Positions 54,239 to 62,568 of a stretch of DNA of 64,000 nt are shown piece by piece. The DNA lies in assembly GCA_934254985.1 (NCBI GenBank), contig CAKQMS010000002.1, positions 123,210-187,209 on the forward strand. The letters are read 5' to 3'. Position 1 is the stretch's first letter; the number at the start of each line of letters is the position of its first letter. The position numbers and the translations under genes are program-made. The notes beneath the pieces are model-generated. The model was given only the letters and a program-made list of their open reading frames with translations, searched no databases and was not told where the DNA came from. This stretch comes from an uncultured Prevotella sp. GTDB lineage: Bacteria; Bacteroidota; Bacteroidia; Bacteroidales; Bacteroidaceae.

Positions 54239-57040
54239 TTAAAGCTTATAGCGGACACCAAGAAGGAAGGTTCTACCATATTTATATGTACCTATGACGG
54301 TTTTGTCGCTCTTCTGTCCTGCATACTGAAGGTTGCTCTCGTTTACAGTCTTCAAATATCTCTCGCGCTTAGCATCGAGAAGGTTGTTGGCCTTGACGAA
54401 TATAGAGAAGCCATTCTTGAATTGCTTTTCGGCGCTAAGGTCGAGACCAAACATAGCCTTATCCCATTGGTCGGCATCCTTGAAAGGAGAAACCAAAGCG
54501 AGCTTGGCACCTGTGAACGAAGAGGCAAGCTGCGCATTCCATCCATTCTCTGTATCCTTGTAGAGCAAGGAGATGTTGGCGGTATGAGGAGCCTGATTTA
54601 CGAGAGGACGACTCTGAGTGACACCCGACTTATATTCAGCACTACCCTCTTTATATTCACGCTTCGATGTAGTGATTTTAGAGTATGTGTAGGTATAGTT
54701 GGCTTTGATTCCGAAGTGGCGGATGTATTTGATAACATCAATCTCGAATCCCATGTTTTTGGCATTACCTAAGTTGTCTGGCATATAGTAGGCATCTGTT
54801 CCGGCACCAATCTTACCATCAGAAGTTACGAACACCTGCTCGATAGGGTCTTTGAGATACTTATAGAATACGCCAGCAAGAACCTGCTCGGTATTGCTTG
54901 GGAACCACTCCCAACGCAAGTCGATATTGTCGATGCGTGCACGCTTAAGGTTTGGATTACCCTTCTCCTGATATTCCTCGCCCATAATCTGGTAAGGCAC
55001 AATCTCGTAGAATCCAGGACGGTTGATAGAACGATAGTAAGAAAGACGCACGTTCATCTTCTTGGTTGGAGTCCACTTGAGCGAAGCCGAAGGCAGATAG
55101 TCCCAATAGCTCTGTTCGCCAGTCTGTCCCATGTTGCGGAAATGCTGAAGCATGGTGTATATTTGGTTTGTATGCTCGGCACGGAAGCCAGCATTCAACT
55201 CACCGAGCTTGCTCTTAAAGGTAACCATGGCGTAAGCACCACCAATATGCTCCTTAGAATCGTAGTTGAGCTGCGACGCCTGAGAATAAGGAGTCTTGCA
55301 AACCCAGTCAACATTATCAAACTGCTCTAATCCGTTGCCGTCTAAATCCTGCGCGTTGTCGGCAGGACTGAAGATATAAGAATAATATCTATTGCTACGC
55401 TCCTTACGACGATATTGTGCGCCAGCCTTCCAAAGAGCCTCAACATCGTTGGCGAAACGAGTATCGTAGGTGAGGTTGATGTAGCCCGCCCAGTCGGTAT
55501 CCTTGTTGTGCTGGAATCTGCGCTCAGCATCCTTAGGGAAAGTCTTGGTGATATTCTTGTTAGTATCCCAAAGATTACCCGAAAGGATATTGCCGTCGGC
55601 AGCAGCTTCTGTAGAAACAGAATTTGATAATGTTACGTAAGTTCTGTCAGGATCTTCCTCCTTGGCTTGCGAGAAGATGCCCGACCAATCGAGAGTGAAG
55701 TTTTTGGTAAGGTGATGAGTACCCTTCAAGTTGGTAGCAAAGATGCTCTGAGTGGTTGAGAGCGAGCGAATCTCGTCATCCTGAGTATAGCTATTGGCTC
55801 CGATATATTCGGTACCGATGGTATTGTTGTATCTCACACCCTTGGAATTGGTGCGCACATACATGTTGTACCATTCAATCTTATGTCCAGGCAAGGTTAA
55901 ATCAATCTTAGCATGAGCACCCGTGGTGAGGTCGTGGATGCTATAGTAGCGATGATTCAATTTAGAAATATACATAGCCTGTTCGCCCGACGCCATCTTT
56001 ACTGAGTTGTATGTGCGCTCAGTACCGCGGAATGTATTCTGAACGCTTCCTGCAAGCATCACGCCAAGACGGTCGTTCCAAAAACGATTGCCTATAGAGA
56101 GACCGCCAACGAAGTTAGGAGCTGGCATAGAATGGCTCTTCAGCTGCATAGGACCATTCTTGAAGTCGCTTATGCAGGCTTTATATTCTGAGCCAAAAGC
56201 CTCGTAAGGTGCTTTCTTGGTATAGTCGGAACGATTGCTGGTTAGATAATCTCTGCCATCCTTCCAAAAGTAATCTGTTGTTCCGATAGCGGCATTAGCC
56301 TGGAGCTGGAAACGAGAAGGTGCATCCTTCATAACCATATCCACCACTCCACCAGCAGCATCGCCCTCCATATCGGCAGTCAACGACTTTGATACTACCA
56401 AACGATCCATCAAATCAGAAGGGAAGATATTCAAAGGAATATAACGGTTTTTATCGTCAGGACTTGGAATCTTAACGCCATTTACGAGAGTGTAGTTATA
56501 TCGTTTGTCCATACCTCGGAGAATGGCATATGAAGCCTCGCCCGAAGCATCACGCTCCATAGTTACACCCGACACACGTTGCAACACGCTTGCCACGTTG
56601 ACATCTGGCGAGAGCTGGATGCTCTGCTGGCTCATCACGTTGAGCACGTTGCCAGCATTCTTCACGGTTTCCACGGCACTACGGTCGCTACGATACTCAC
56701 GATGACCGGTAACCACAACTTCGCCAAGTTGCTTCAAGTCTTCATCCATAGGGATGTCAACCTTCTCGTCGTTGGCAACATCCACTACAATCTCCTTGGT
56801 CTTGTATGCCATAAAGGTAACCACGAGGGTGTATTTACCCTTGTCTGGCAATTCATGCAAAGTGAACGAACCGTCGAGACCTGTAGTGGTGCCTACGTTT
56901 GGCAACTCCTTTACTCTAATCACGGTACCGATGAGCGGTTCGCCCGTCTTGTTATCCTTGACTATACCATCGAGTGTGTGGGCTTGAATGGCTGTAGCCG
57001 ATGCTGCCAGAAGAGCCGCACTCATAAATAATCTTTTCAT
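54239..57040 (-). CDS. TonB-dependent outer-membrane receptor
   Basis: 933 residues. Signal peptide to about residue 20 (AIQA). A carboxypeptidase-regulatory-like domain (about 22-105, HTLDGIVKDNKTGEPLIGTVIRVKELPNVGTTTGLDGSFTL) precedes the plug (about 110-230, QLGEVVVTGHREYRSDRSAVETVKNAGNVLNVMS, LVNGVKIPSPDDKNRY). The rest is a 22-strand barrel, with Phe/Leu-rich end GVRYKL. It belongs to the receptors that lack a SusD partner but work with a beta-helix lipoprotein and a phosphoesterase here, so phosphate-containing ligands are possible. Its gene lies 70 bases after that of the phosphoesterase. Confidence 0.93.
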   Translation of the reverse strand: MKRLFMSAALLAASATAIQAHTLDGIVKDNKTGEPLIGTVIRVKELPNVGTTTGLDGSFTLHELPDKGKYTLVVTFMAYKTKEIVVDVANDEKVDIPMDEDLKQLGEVVVTGHREYRSDRSAVETVKNAGNVLNVMSQQSIQLSPDVNVASVLQRVSGVTMERDASGEASYAILRGMDKRYNYTLVNGVKIPSPDDKNRYIPLNIFPSDLMDRLVVSKSLTADMEGDAAGGVVDMVMKDAPSRFQLQANAAIGTTDYFWKDGRDYLTSNRSDYTKKAPYEAFGSEYKACISDFKNGPMQLKSHSMPAPNFVGGLSIGNRFWNDRLGVMLAGSVQNTFRGTERTYNSVKMASGEQAMYISKLNHRYYSIHDLTTGAHAKIDLTLPGHKIEWYNMYVRTNSKGVRYNNTIGTEYIGANSYTQDDEIRSLSTTQSIFATNLKGTHHLTKNFTLDWSGIFSQAKEEDPDRTYVTLSNSVSTEAAADGNILSGNLWDTNKNITKTFPKDAERRFQHNKDTDWAGYINLTYDTRFANDVEALWKAGAQYRRKERSNRYYSYIFSPADNAQDLDGNGLEQFDNVDWVCKTPYSQASQLNYDSKEHIGGAYAMVTFKSKLGELNAGFRAEHTNQIYTMLQHFRNMGQTGEQSYWDYLPSASLKWTPTKKMNVRLSYYRSINRPGFYEIVPYQIMGEEYQEKGNPNLKRARIDNIDLRWEWFPSNTEQVLAGVFYKYLKDPIEQVFVTSDGKIGAGTDAYYMPDNLGNAKNMGFEIDVIKYIRHFGIKANYTYTYSKITTSKREYKEGSAEYKSGVTQSRPLVNQAPHTANISLLYKDTENGWNAQLASSFTGAKLALVSPFKDADQWDKAMFGLDLSAEKQFKNGFSIFVKANNLLDAKRERYLKTVNESNLQYAGQKSDKTVIGTYKYGRTFLLGVRYKL

Positions 57041-57082
57041 CTATATTTCTATTGAATTCTTCGTTCTTCACTAAAAAAGCTT

Positions 57083-57133
57083 TTTCACTCTTTTACCTTT
57101 TTTACTCTTTTACCTTTTTACTCTTTTTACCTT
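57083..57133. repeat. 16-17-bp tandem repeat over the end of the phosphoesterase gene
   Basis: Three copies of TTTACTCTTTTACCTT (57083-57099, 57101-57116, 57117-57133). The last overlaps the minus-strand stop codon (57110-57112) and codes part of the KVKRVKR tail. Confidence 0.9.
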
Positions 57134-58096
57134 TGAAATAGTGTGTATGATGTTGCCATCTTTATCTATCATCGACATTCTTAGTTGAGTTTTGTCGGCA
57201 GTAAATACCGAGAAGCCATCTGCAGGACTACAGAATACGGTTCCATCGATAGGCTTTACAGGGCGAGCCAATGAAGAAGAAGAATTTACTACGTAGTCGA
57301 TATTGTCGCCCTTCTTCTGGATGTGCTGGAAGTTGTGGATGTGGCCGCAAGCATAAATTGCCACATTATTATATTTATGTAGGACAGGAAGCAAGCGTTT
57401 CTGCATATCGAGGCGCTCATTTTCCTTTTTGCTTGTTTCGGCATATATAGGATGATGACCAACTACAACTACCCAATCTTCCTTGGCATTCTTCAAAGTT
57501 TCATCGAGCCAAGAGAGCTGAGCCTGCATATCCTGCTTGCATGCATCTGGATAGACAGCAGAATTTTCACGATAAGAATCGATGAGAGGGGTGGTATCGA
57601 GGAAGACAACGCGGATGGTGGTTCCCTTGTGGTCGAACACCTTAGTATAATATTTTGCAGGCATCATCCAGCGACGGCTCACCTTGCCATAGTCCATAAA
57701 AGCTTGTGTGTTGCCACGATATTCATGGTTGCCACAAACAGGAAACCAATCGAGCATCAAATCGGGATGAGAATAAATCAATTCGTAATTTGTCATCCAA
57801 AGAGGGTCTTGCAAAGAAGCCACACCATTAAAATGGTGGATGTCGCCAACGGCAAGCACACATTCAGGATCTACCACTCCTGCCATCTCGCCCATAAGTT
57901 CGGCAATAGGCTTTTGGTCGTAATAGCCGTTGCGACCCATATCGTTGGTCATATAGAGGGTAACGTCGCCCTTCAACTTCTCCCATTCTGCACGGTTTTG
58001 TGCCTGCATTTGTAGACTACCAAGTAGCAAATAAGCTACCATTAACATCATGGCAACACTATTGCCACATACTCTCATTGCTTTCATTTCTTTCAT
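57110..58096 (-). CDS. Secreted metallophosphoesterase, purple-acid-phosphatase-like
   Basis: 328 residues. Signal peptide around residues 8-33 (MMLMVAYLLLGSLQMQAQ); Met7 (58078) is an alternative start. Dimetal motifs: VGDIHHFNG (GD), VCGNHEYRG (GNHE), VVVVGHHPIYAE (GHH) and GHIHNFQHI (GHxH), in the order usual for acid-phosphatase-type enzymes (type ACP5). Probably releases phosphate from organic esters in the periplasm. First gene of the operon with TonB receptor and beta-helix lipoprotein. The C-terminal KVKRVKR comes from the tandem repeat that crosses the stop. Confidence 0.9.
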   Translation of the reverse strand: MKEMKAMRVCGNSVAMMLMVAYLLLGSLQMQAQNRAEWEKLKGDVTLYMTNDMGRNGYYDQKPIAELMGEMAGVVDPECVLAVGDIHHFNGVASLQDPLWMTNYELIYSHPDLMLDWFPVCGNHEYRGNTQAFMDYGKVSRRWMMPAKYYTKVFDHKGTTIRVVFLDTTPLIDSYRENSAVYPDACKQDMQAQLSWLDETLKNAKEDWVVVVGHHPIYAETSKKENERLDMQKRLLPVLHKYNNVAIYACGHIHNFQHIQKKGDNIDYVVNSSSSLARPVKPIDGTVFCSPADGFSVFTADKTQLRMSMIDKDGNIIHTISKVKRVKR

Positions 58097-58250
58097 TTAT
58101 ATGATTTGTATTATAATCCTTTTTGACAGTCGACGAATGCTCGTCTGAATTCGGGTGCAAAAGTAATGGAATATTATGTCAAAGGTGTTACAAGCGTTTT
58201 AACAAGCACATAAAGAATGATACAATCTTGTTACATAGTGGAAGCTTATC

Positions 58251-58280
58251 ATAGGCGAAAGCCCTACCCTTTTAGGGAAA
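58251..58280. repeat. Left copy of 30-bp direct repeat
   Basis: Identical for 30 bp to 63328-63357 in the same orientation. It begins ATAGGCGAAAGCCCTACCC; GGC-GAAA-GCC is a GNRA-type tetraloop hairpin and CCCTA/TAGGG a second small stem. Weaker similarity continues for about 20 bp (TTTATAGAA). Confidence 0.9.
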
Positions 58281-58301
58281 GCCACATGAGGGTTTATAGA
58301 A

Positions 58302-58412
58302 AAATATGGTATTAAACTCTGCAATAAGAACATCGGTTTCAATGGCAAGTTTTACACCTTCCCCTACTTCCTCACCTTCCTGCTCAAACGATTTGTGAGA
58401 AGAGAAAGATAG
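58302..58412 (+). pseudogene. C-terminal remnant of a DUF4143 ATPase
   Basis: The frame reads KYGIKLCNKNIGFNGKFY and continues TFPYFLTFLLKRF before a stop at 58410. It is nearly the same as the end of the ATPase gene at 51364 (about residues 412-443). Nothing of the N-terminal 410 residues is left. So a third DUF4143 gene was once here, or the tail was copied. Confidence 0.85.
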
Positions 58413-58518
58413 AAATGCAAGAAAATCATCTCTCTCTGAGGGATGATTCTGTATTTACCATTATAAGTTAACGAACTTAAAATATCAGGCCGTAACCGTT
58501 AATTCTACGAAAGAAAAC

Positions 58519-58600
58519 TGCGGAAATCCGCAAAAATCTCACATGGAATCAGTAAAGGTGTTATTTTTGCAAAATAAAAATGCGGAAATCCGCAAAAATC
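58519..58600. promoter_or_regulatory. Paired palindrome TGCGGAAATCCGCA around the ATPase promoter
   Basis: The 20-bp sequence TGCGGAAATCCGCAAAAATC occurs twice (58519-58538 and 58581-58600), 62 bp apart. Its first 14 bases are a perfect palindrome. The -7-like TATTTTTG (58562-58569) lies between them and has no -33 TTG. It is a likely operator pair for the ATPase gene. Confidence 0.65.
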
Positions 58601-58609
58601 TTTTCCGTT

Positions 58610-59857
58610 ATGATTGTAAATAGAGACAAATATCTACAAGAGTTGGTTAGTTCACGCCATAATGGACTGGTAAAAATCATTACCGGTATGCGCCGTTGCG
58701 GAAAATCCTTTCTGCTGTTTCGTCTCTTCAAGCGTTTCCTTGAAGACGATGGAGTCATGCCCGACCACATCATAGAAATGGCATTCGATGACTATGCCTT
58801 CAAGGAGTTTCGCAATCCCGACAAGTTTTATAAGTATGTAAAAGAGAAGATTGCTGACGACCAACCTTATTACATTCTGCTTGATGAGGTACAGATGCTT
58901 GACGAGTTTGAAGATGTACTAAATGGATTATTGCATATTTCCAATGCTGATGTTTATGTGACGGGAAGCAATGCACGCTTCCTATCCAAGGATATAATAA
59001 CCGAATTTCGTGGACGAGGATACCAAATACCCGTTTCACCACTCAGCTTTGCTGAATTTATGACCGTATATGATGGCGACAAGCAGGATGGTTGGAACGA
59101 ATATTTGCTTTATGGTGGTCTTCCGCCTGTTGTTCTACAAAAGACAGAAGAAGAAAAAGTGAGACTTCTGAACAGCCTCTTGACTGAGACTTACATGATA
59201 GATGTCATCAACAGAAACAAGATAAAGAACGATGCAGAACTCAACGATTTATTCAAGATTCTCGCATCGGGAATTGGCGGACTTACCAATCCGCAACGAC
59301 TTGCCAATACTTTCCAATCTGTAAAGAATGTCTCTATAAGCTCTGCAACCATCAAGAAATACATCGAATATCTTGCAGATGCGTTCTTGCTTGAGCCATG
59401 CAATCGCTATGACGTAAAAGGTCGTAAGTATATCGGAACACCATTGAAATATTATTTTTCGGACTTAGGCATTCGCAATGCACTTCTCGGCTTCCGCCAA
59501 CAAGAGAAAACCCATCTGATGGAGAATGCCATCTATAATGAACTTCGTTACCGTGGATATAGTGTGGACATTGGCAACGTGGAAATCAACAGCGTGGACG
59601 AAAAAGGAACCAAGGTGAGACGGATGCTCGAAGTTGACTTTGTTTGCAACCAAGGCTACAAACGCTGCTACATCCAGTCGGCTCTCAGTTTGCCAGACAA
59701 GGAGAAGACAAAACAAGAACTTGCCTCTTTGCTACGTATAGACGATAGTTTTATGAAGTATGTGATAACAGGCGACATCATCAAGAAATACCAAAACGAT
59801 GACGGCATCGTATTTATGGACGTATTTGATTTCTTGCAGGATAAAGATTCTATATGA
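58610..59857 (+). CDS. AAA-family ATPase with DUF4143 domain (second copy)
   Basis: 415 residues; start at ATG 58610 because the frame upstream contains the repeat operator. Walker A GMRRCGKSFLL (about 23-33) and Walker B YILLDEVQMLDE; VTGSNARFLSKDI sensor region. DUF4143 follows (about 185-390, with FFSDLGIRNALLGFRQQEKTHLMENAIYNELRYRGYSVDIG and MLEVDFVCNQG). It is only distantly similar to the copy at 51364. Such genes are frequent in accessory regions. A strong hairpin follows. Confidence 0.88.
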   Translation: MIVNRDKYLQELVSSRHNGLVKIITGMRRCGKSFLLFRLFKRFLEDDGVMPDHIIEMAFDDYAFKEFRNPDKFYKYVKEKIADDQPYYILLDEVQMLDEFEDVLNGLLHISNADVYVTGSNARFLSKDIITEFRGRGYQIPVSPLSFAEFMTVYDGDKQDGWNEYLLYGGLPPVVLQKTEEEKVRLLNSLLTETYMIDVINRNKIKNDAELNDLFKILASGIGGLTNPQRLANTFQSVKNVSISSATIKKYIEYLADAFLLEPCNRYDVKGRKYIGTPLKYYFSDLGIRNALLGFRQQEKTHLMENAIYNELRYRGYSVDIGNVEINSVDEKGTKVRRMLEVDFVCNQGYKRCYIQSALSLPDKEKTKQELASLLRIDDSFMKYVITGDIIKKYQNDDGIVFMDVFDFLQDKDSI

Positions 59858-59863
59858 CAACTT

Positions 59864-59906
59864 AAATAAGAGGGTGTGTCAGAAATCCTGATACACCCTC
59901 TTATTT
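59864..59906. terminator. Bidirectional hairpin after the second ATPase
   Basis: AAATAAGAGGGTGT (59864-59877) pairs perfectly with 59893-59906. TCAG/CTGA close the loop after one mismatch. Between converging ATPase and small protein genes. Confidence 0.8.
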
Positions 59907-59911
59907 AAATA

Positions 59912-60133
59912 TCAGTCTAATTGCTTAAACTCAAAATCTGCTTTGCTGCAACAACTCTTCTTATAGTCGAACTGATACATACGCATGTACTGCTCCTGTA
60001 TCTCCTTCGCTCCATTATAAAATGGATCGCAAGTATATGATTTAGTTGTAACAGTAATCTCCATTTCAGGAGTCAACACTTGCCCATTCGTTCTCTTGAT
60101 ACGCTTAGGGCGTACAGCAAAAACTCTTCCCAT
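59912..60133 (-). CDS. Small conserved protein, unknown function
   Basis: 73 residues (MGRVFAVRPKRIKRTNG...). Basic N-terminus, a short TPEMEITVTTKSYTCDPFYNGAKEIQ stretch, then CCSK near the C-terminus. I have an impression of similar short proteins being frequent in Prevotella-type genomes, but no function is known to me. It stands alone between a bidirectional hairpin and a MITE-like element. No promoter of the usual kind was found. Confidence 0.65.
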   Translation of the reverse strand: MGRVFAVRPKRIKRTNGQVLTPEMEITVTTKSYTCDPFYNGAKEIQEQYMRMYQFDYKKSCCSKADFEFKQLD

Positions 60134-60154
60134 AATCTTAACTTTTTAAATTGT

Positions 60155-60364
60155 TTCACTGCTGTCCCGTTAAAATCTTGAAATATCATCTGAGCTCAAA
60201 TTCTCGGAATTCCGTTCTTGATATTCAAGCACTTATATAACATCTTATGTTAGTTTGATTAAGTGTCAAATTCAAATCGGTTTACTTTAAAAACACTTGT
60301 ATTACTTTAATATACAGATAGTTATGCGACAAATTCAAAATTTTAACGGGACACTAATGAAATT
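60155..60364. mobile_element. MITE-like element with terminal inverted repeats
   Basis: TGTCCCGTTAAAATCTTGAAA at 60164 is inverted at 60334-60354 (19 of 21 matching). Weaker pairing (TTTCA) extends both ends outwards to 60155 and 60364. The interior of about 150 bp has no reading frame. A short repeat AAATTGTTT flanks both sides (60149 and 60361). No transposase is in the window. The TGTCCCGTTAAAA ends suggest an insertion-sequence relative; I do not name a family. Confidence 0.75.
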
Positions 60365-60400
60365 GTTTGACTTATTTTTTAGATAGTTCTCCTATCTTTT

Positions 60401-60910
60401 TTACTCTTTCTCAAAATCGATAAGTTTAATACCAATAGCAGCACAAGCCTCTGCATCCGCCAAAGCATGGTGATGCGCTGTCAAATCATAGCCACAATAA
60501 GCAGCCACAGTTTGAAGTTGATGATTTGGCAGTTTGTCTCCCAACAATTTTCTTGAAGCACGGCAAGTGCAATAGAAGCGATAGTTAGGATATTTCATAC
60601 CATAAGCCGCAAATGCCGCCTTCAAGCAACTCTCATCAAATGGACTATTATGCGCCACCAATGGCAATCCTTGTACACGAGGAGCTATCTCCGCCCACAC
60701 TTTGGGGAAAGACAATGCAGTATCAGTATCCGCCTCCGTTAATCCATGCACTTGGGTACATATATAAGTATAGTAGTTGGGATTAGGCTTTATCAGCCGA
60801 TACAATTTATCCACCACCTTACCATCACACACAACTACCACCCCGACACTGCACACGCTGGAACGGTGCTGATTGGCGGTTTCAAAATCTATTGCAGCGA
60901 AACTTTTCAT
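60401..60910 (-). CDS. DEDDh 3'-5' exonuclease (DnaQ-like)
   Basis: 169 residues from ATG 60910; an in-frame GTG at 60931 is possible. Exonuclease motifs: FAAIDFETAN (Exo I), LVAHNSPFDESCLKAAF (Exo II), HHALADAEACAAI (Exo IIIe with His and Asp). All four acidic residues and the His are present, so it should be active on DNA or RNA 3' ends. It is in the size class of free-standing exonucleases, not a polymerase subunit. It is 30 bases after a membrane coiled-coil gene and probably shares its operon. Confidence 0.9.
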   Translation of the reverse strand: MKSFAAIDFETANQHRSSVCSVGVVVVCDGKVVDKLYRLIKPNPNYYTYICTQVHGLTEADTDTALSFPKVWAEIAPRVQGLPLVAHNSPFDESCLKAAFAAYGMKYPNYRFYCTCRASRKLLGDKLPNHQLQTVAAYCGYDLTAHHHALADAEACAAIGIKLIDFEKE

Positions 60911-60940
60911 CTTAGCATGATTCTTTACCACTTTATCCAG

Positions 60941-62566
60941 TCATTTTTCATTCAAGACTTTCTGAGAAATAAGGCAAGCCCAATGTCTAAGACGCTTTCC
61001 AACATCTTCAGGTCTTAACGAAGCCACCTCTTCCAGAGTTATGAAACAACCATCTTCTTGAATCTCTCCAAGTCTATCAGAAAGACCCATATGTGTCAAG
61101 ATATCCTTTAGTTGCTCAATACTATTTGCACGATTACCCAATTGGATAGCAACAGCATCTTTGCCATCAACAGGCAAAGTATCCATATAAATCTTACCTT
61201 TTTCCTCACTCTGGCTTTCACAAGCAAGCGTTGTCCAATACCAAGTGAACAAATTCCAATTTTTAGGTTCGCCCACTTCCTGCATCCAAAGATGGGTTCT
61301 ATGAGTCTTCAAAATTATGTCTTGCAAATATTCCACTCGCTTAATGATTTGTTGCTGGAGTTCAGGCGAAGACTTGAACTTATCAATAAAGCCACCTTTT
61401 GGTACATCCATTGACAGAGTTGGATACTCCCACCACATTTCACGTTGTCTTCTTCCACCATTATCCCATTTCAAGCACTTTGAGAAGTTCCAATCACCTT
61501 CATAACGAGCCTGAATAAAATAATGATTATCATAGAATCCCATGTCTATCATTCCTGGATTACCATCATTACGAGTAATCAGCAAAGGACAGTCCTCGCT
61601 TTCCATTGCTTTTATCAACCAACATTTATCTTTATCTTGCCAGGTTTTGACAGCCATATCCCATGCATAGGTGTTATAGACTTTTGATTTCTCAGATAAT
61701 ACGACTTCGTTGGACTTTGATTTTGCTGAAGGTTCAATTTTGTCAGATTTTAGCATACAACTTATGTCAGATAAGACATTCAAATCTACTGACAAATGAG
61801 GTTTGACATCTTTCACTTCTGCATTACCCTCCTTCGCATTACTATAAGCGTCATTAAAATTATTTATAGTCTTCCGCCTCAAATCATCCGAGAATGTCTT
61901 GATGTCATCTTTGGCATACAAATCCTTGCGCAATGCCTCGACAACATCAAAAAGAGTTTCTAACAACACATTGTCATTAGAACTTCTTTGTCGATCGGGT
62001 TTGCACATCATTGTAATCACCTTTTTGACAGCCTCACTAAGTTCAAGAATATTTTGAGGCTCACAATGCATTGCAACAAGCGATGTTTTATATTGCAGTT
62101 CTATTTTTTCTTTATCTGTCAATCCTTCGTCTTTCACGGCACTATACAACGTGTCAAGAAAGTTCTTGTAGATTTTAAGTTTCTCGCAAAATACAGTATT
62201 GTTCCTATCATGCTCAATACGCCATTGTTCTGTTTTCTTATCTTGTTGTTCCTGCCACTCCTTTGTTTGAAGAGTTTGCTTTTCCTGCCATTCTCTTGTT
62301 TCCTTTGCTAATTTTTCTTGATGCTCTTGTTTCTTTTTATCTTGATCAGCCTGCCATTTTTGCTGTTCTTGATTAAGGACTACTTCTTTGTTTGTCTGAC
62401 CGCTCAAAAGCAATTGTGTGATTATTGCCGTAATAACAACGCCTAAAATTGCGGCTAACAAGCGACTTGGTACTTCCAAATCTGTAAATACCTGAAAATA
62501 CCATGCACCAAACAAGATTAAGGCTCCTAAAATAATAGAGCACAGAAAAAAATTTTTATTCTCCAT
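60941..62566 (-). CDS. Membrane-anchored coiled-coil protein, unknown function
   Basis: 541 residues, no known family recognised. Two hydrophobic segments (about residues 7-25 and 33-55) are followed by a strong Gln/Glu/Lys coiled coil (about 60-120, EWQEKQTLQTKEWQEQQDKKTEQW). A helical domain (about 125-270) follows, then a Trp/Tyr-rich globular domain (about 290-541) with CPLLITRNDGNPGMIDMGFYDNHYFIQARYEGDWNFSKC and a predicted helical end (LRPEDVGKRLRHWACLISQKVL). The globular part is possibly a sensor. It overlaps neither neighbour but lies 2 bases after the UDG-like gene. Composition is more A/T-rich than the housekeeping genes. Confidence 0.7.
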   Translation of the reverse strand: MENKNFFLCSIILGALILFGAWYFQVFTDLEVPSRLLAAILGVVITAIITQLLLSGQTNKEVVLNQEQQKWQADQDKKKQEHQEKLAKETREWQEKQTLQTKEWQEQQDKKTEQWRIEHDRNNTVFCEKLKIYKNFLDTLYSAVKDEGLTDKEKIELQYKTSLVAMHCEPQNILELSEAVKKVITMMCKPDRQRSSNDNVLLETLFDVVEALRKDLYAKDDIKTFSDDLRRKTINNFNDAYSNAKEGNAEVKDVKPHLSVDLNVLSDISCMLKSDKIEPSAKSKSNEVVLSEKSKVYNTYAWDMAVKTWQDKDKCWLIKAMESEDCPLLITRNDGNPGMIDMGFYDNHYFIQARYEGDWNFSKCLKWDNGGRRQREMWWEYPTLSMDVPKGGFIDKFKSSPELQQQIIKRVEYLQDIILKTHRTHLWMQEVGEPKNWNLFTWYWTTLACESQSEEKGKIYMDTLPVDGKDAVAIQLGNRANSIEQLKDILTHMGLSDRLGEIQEDGCFITLEEVASLRPEDVGKRLRHWACLISQKVLNEK

Positions 62567-62568
62567 TT

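Larger units (their letters stand above)
58097..58609. other. Gene-poor stretch between phosphoesterase and second ATPase
   Basis: 513 bases. It holds a -7-like TACTTTTG (58158-58165, minus), the left copy of a 30-bp dispersed repeat, a pseudogene fragment and a paired palindrome, which are listed separately. No intact gene. Confidence 0.7.
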
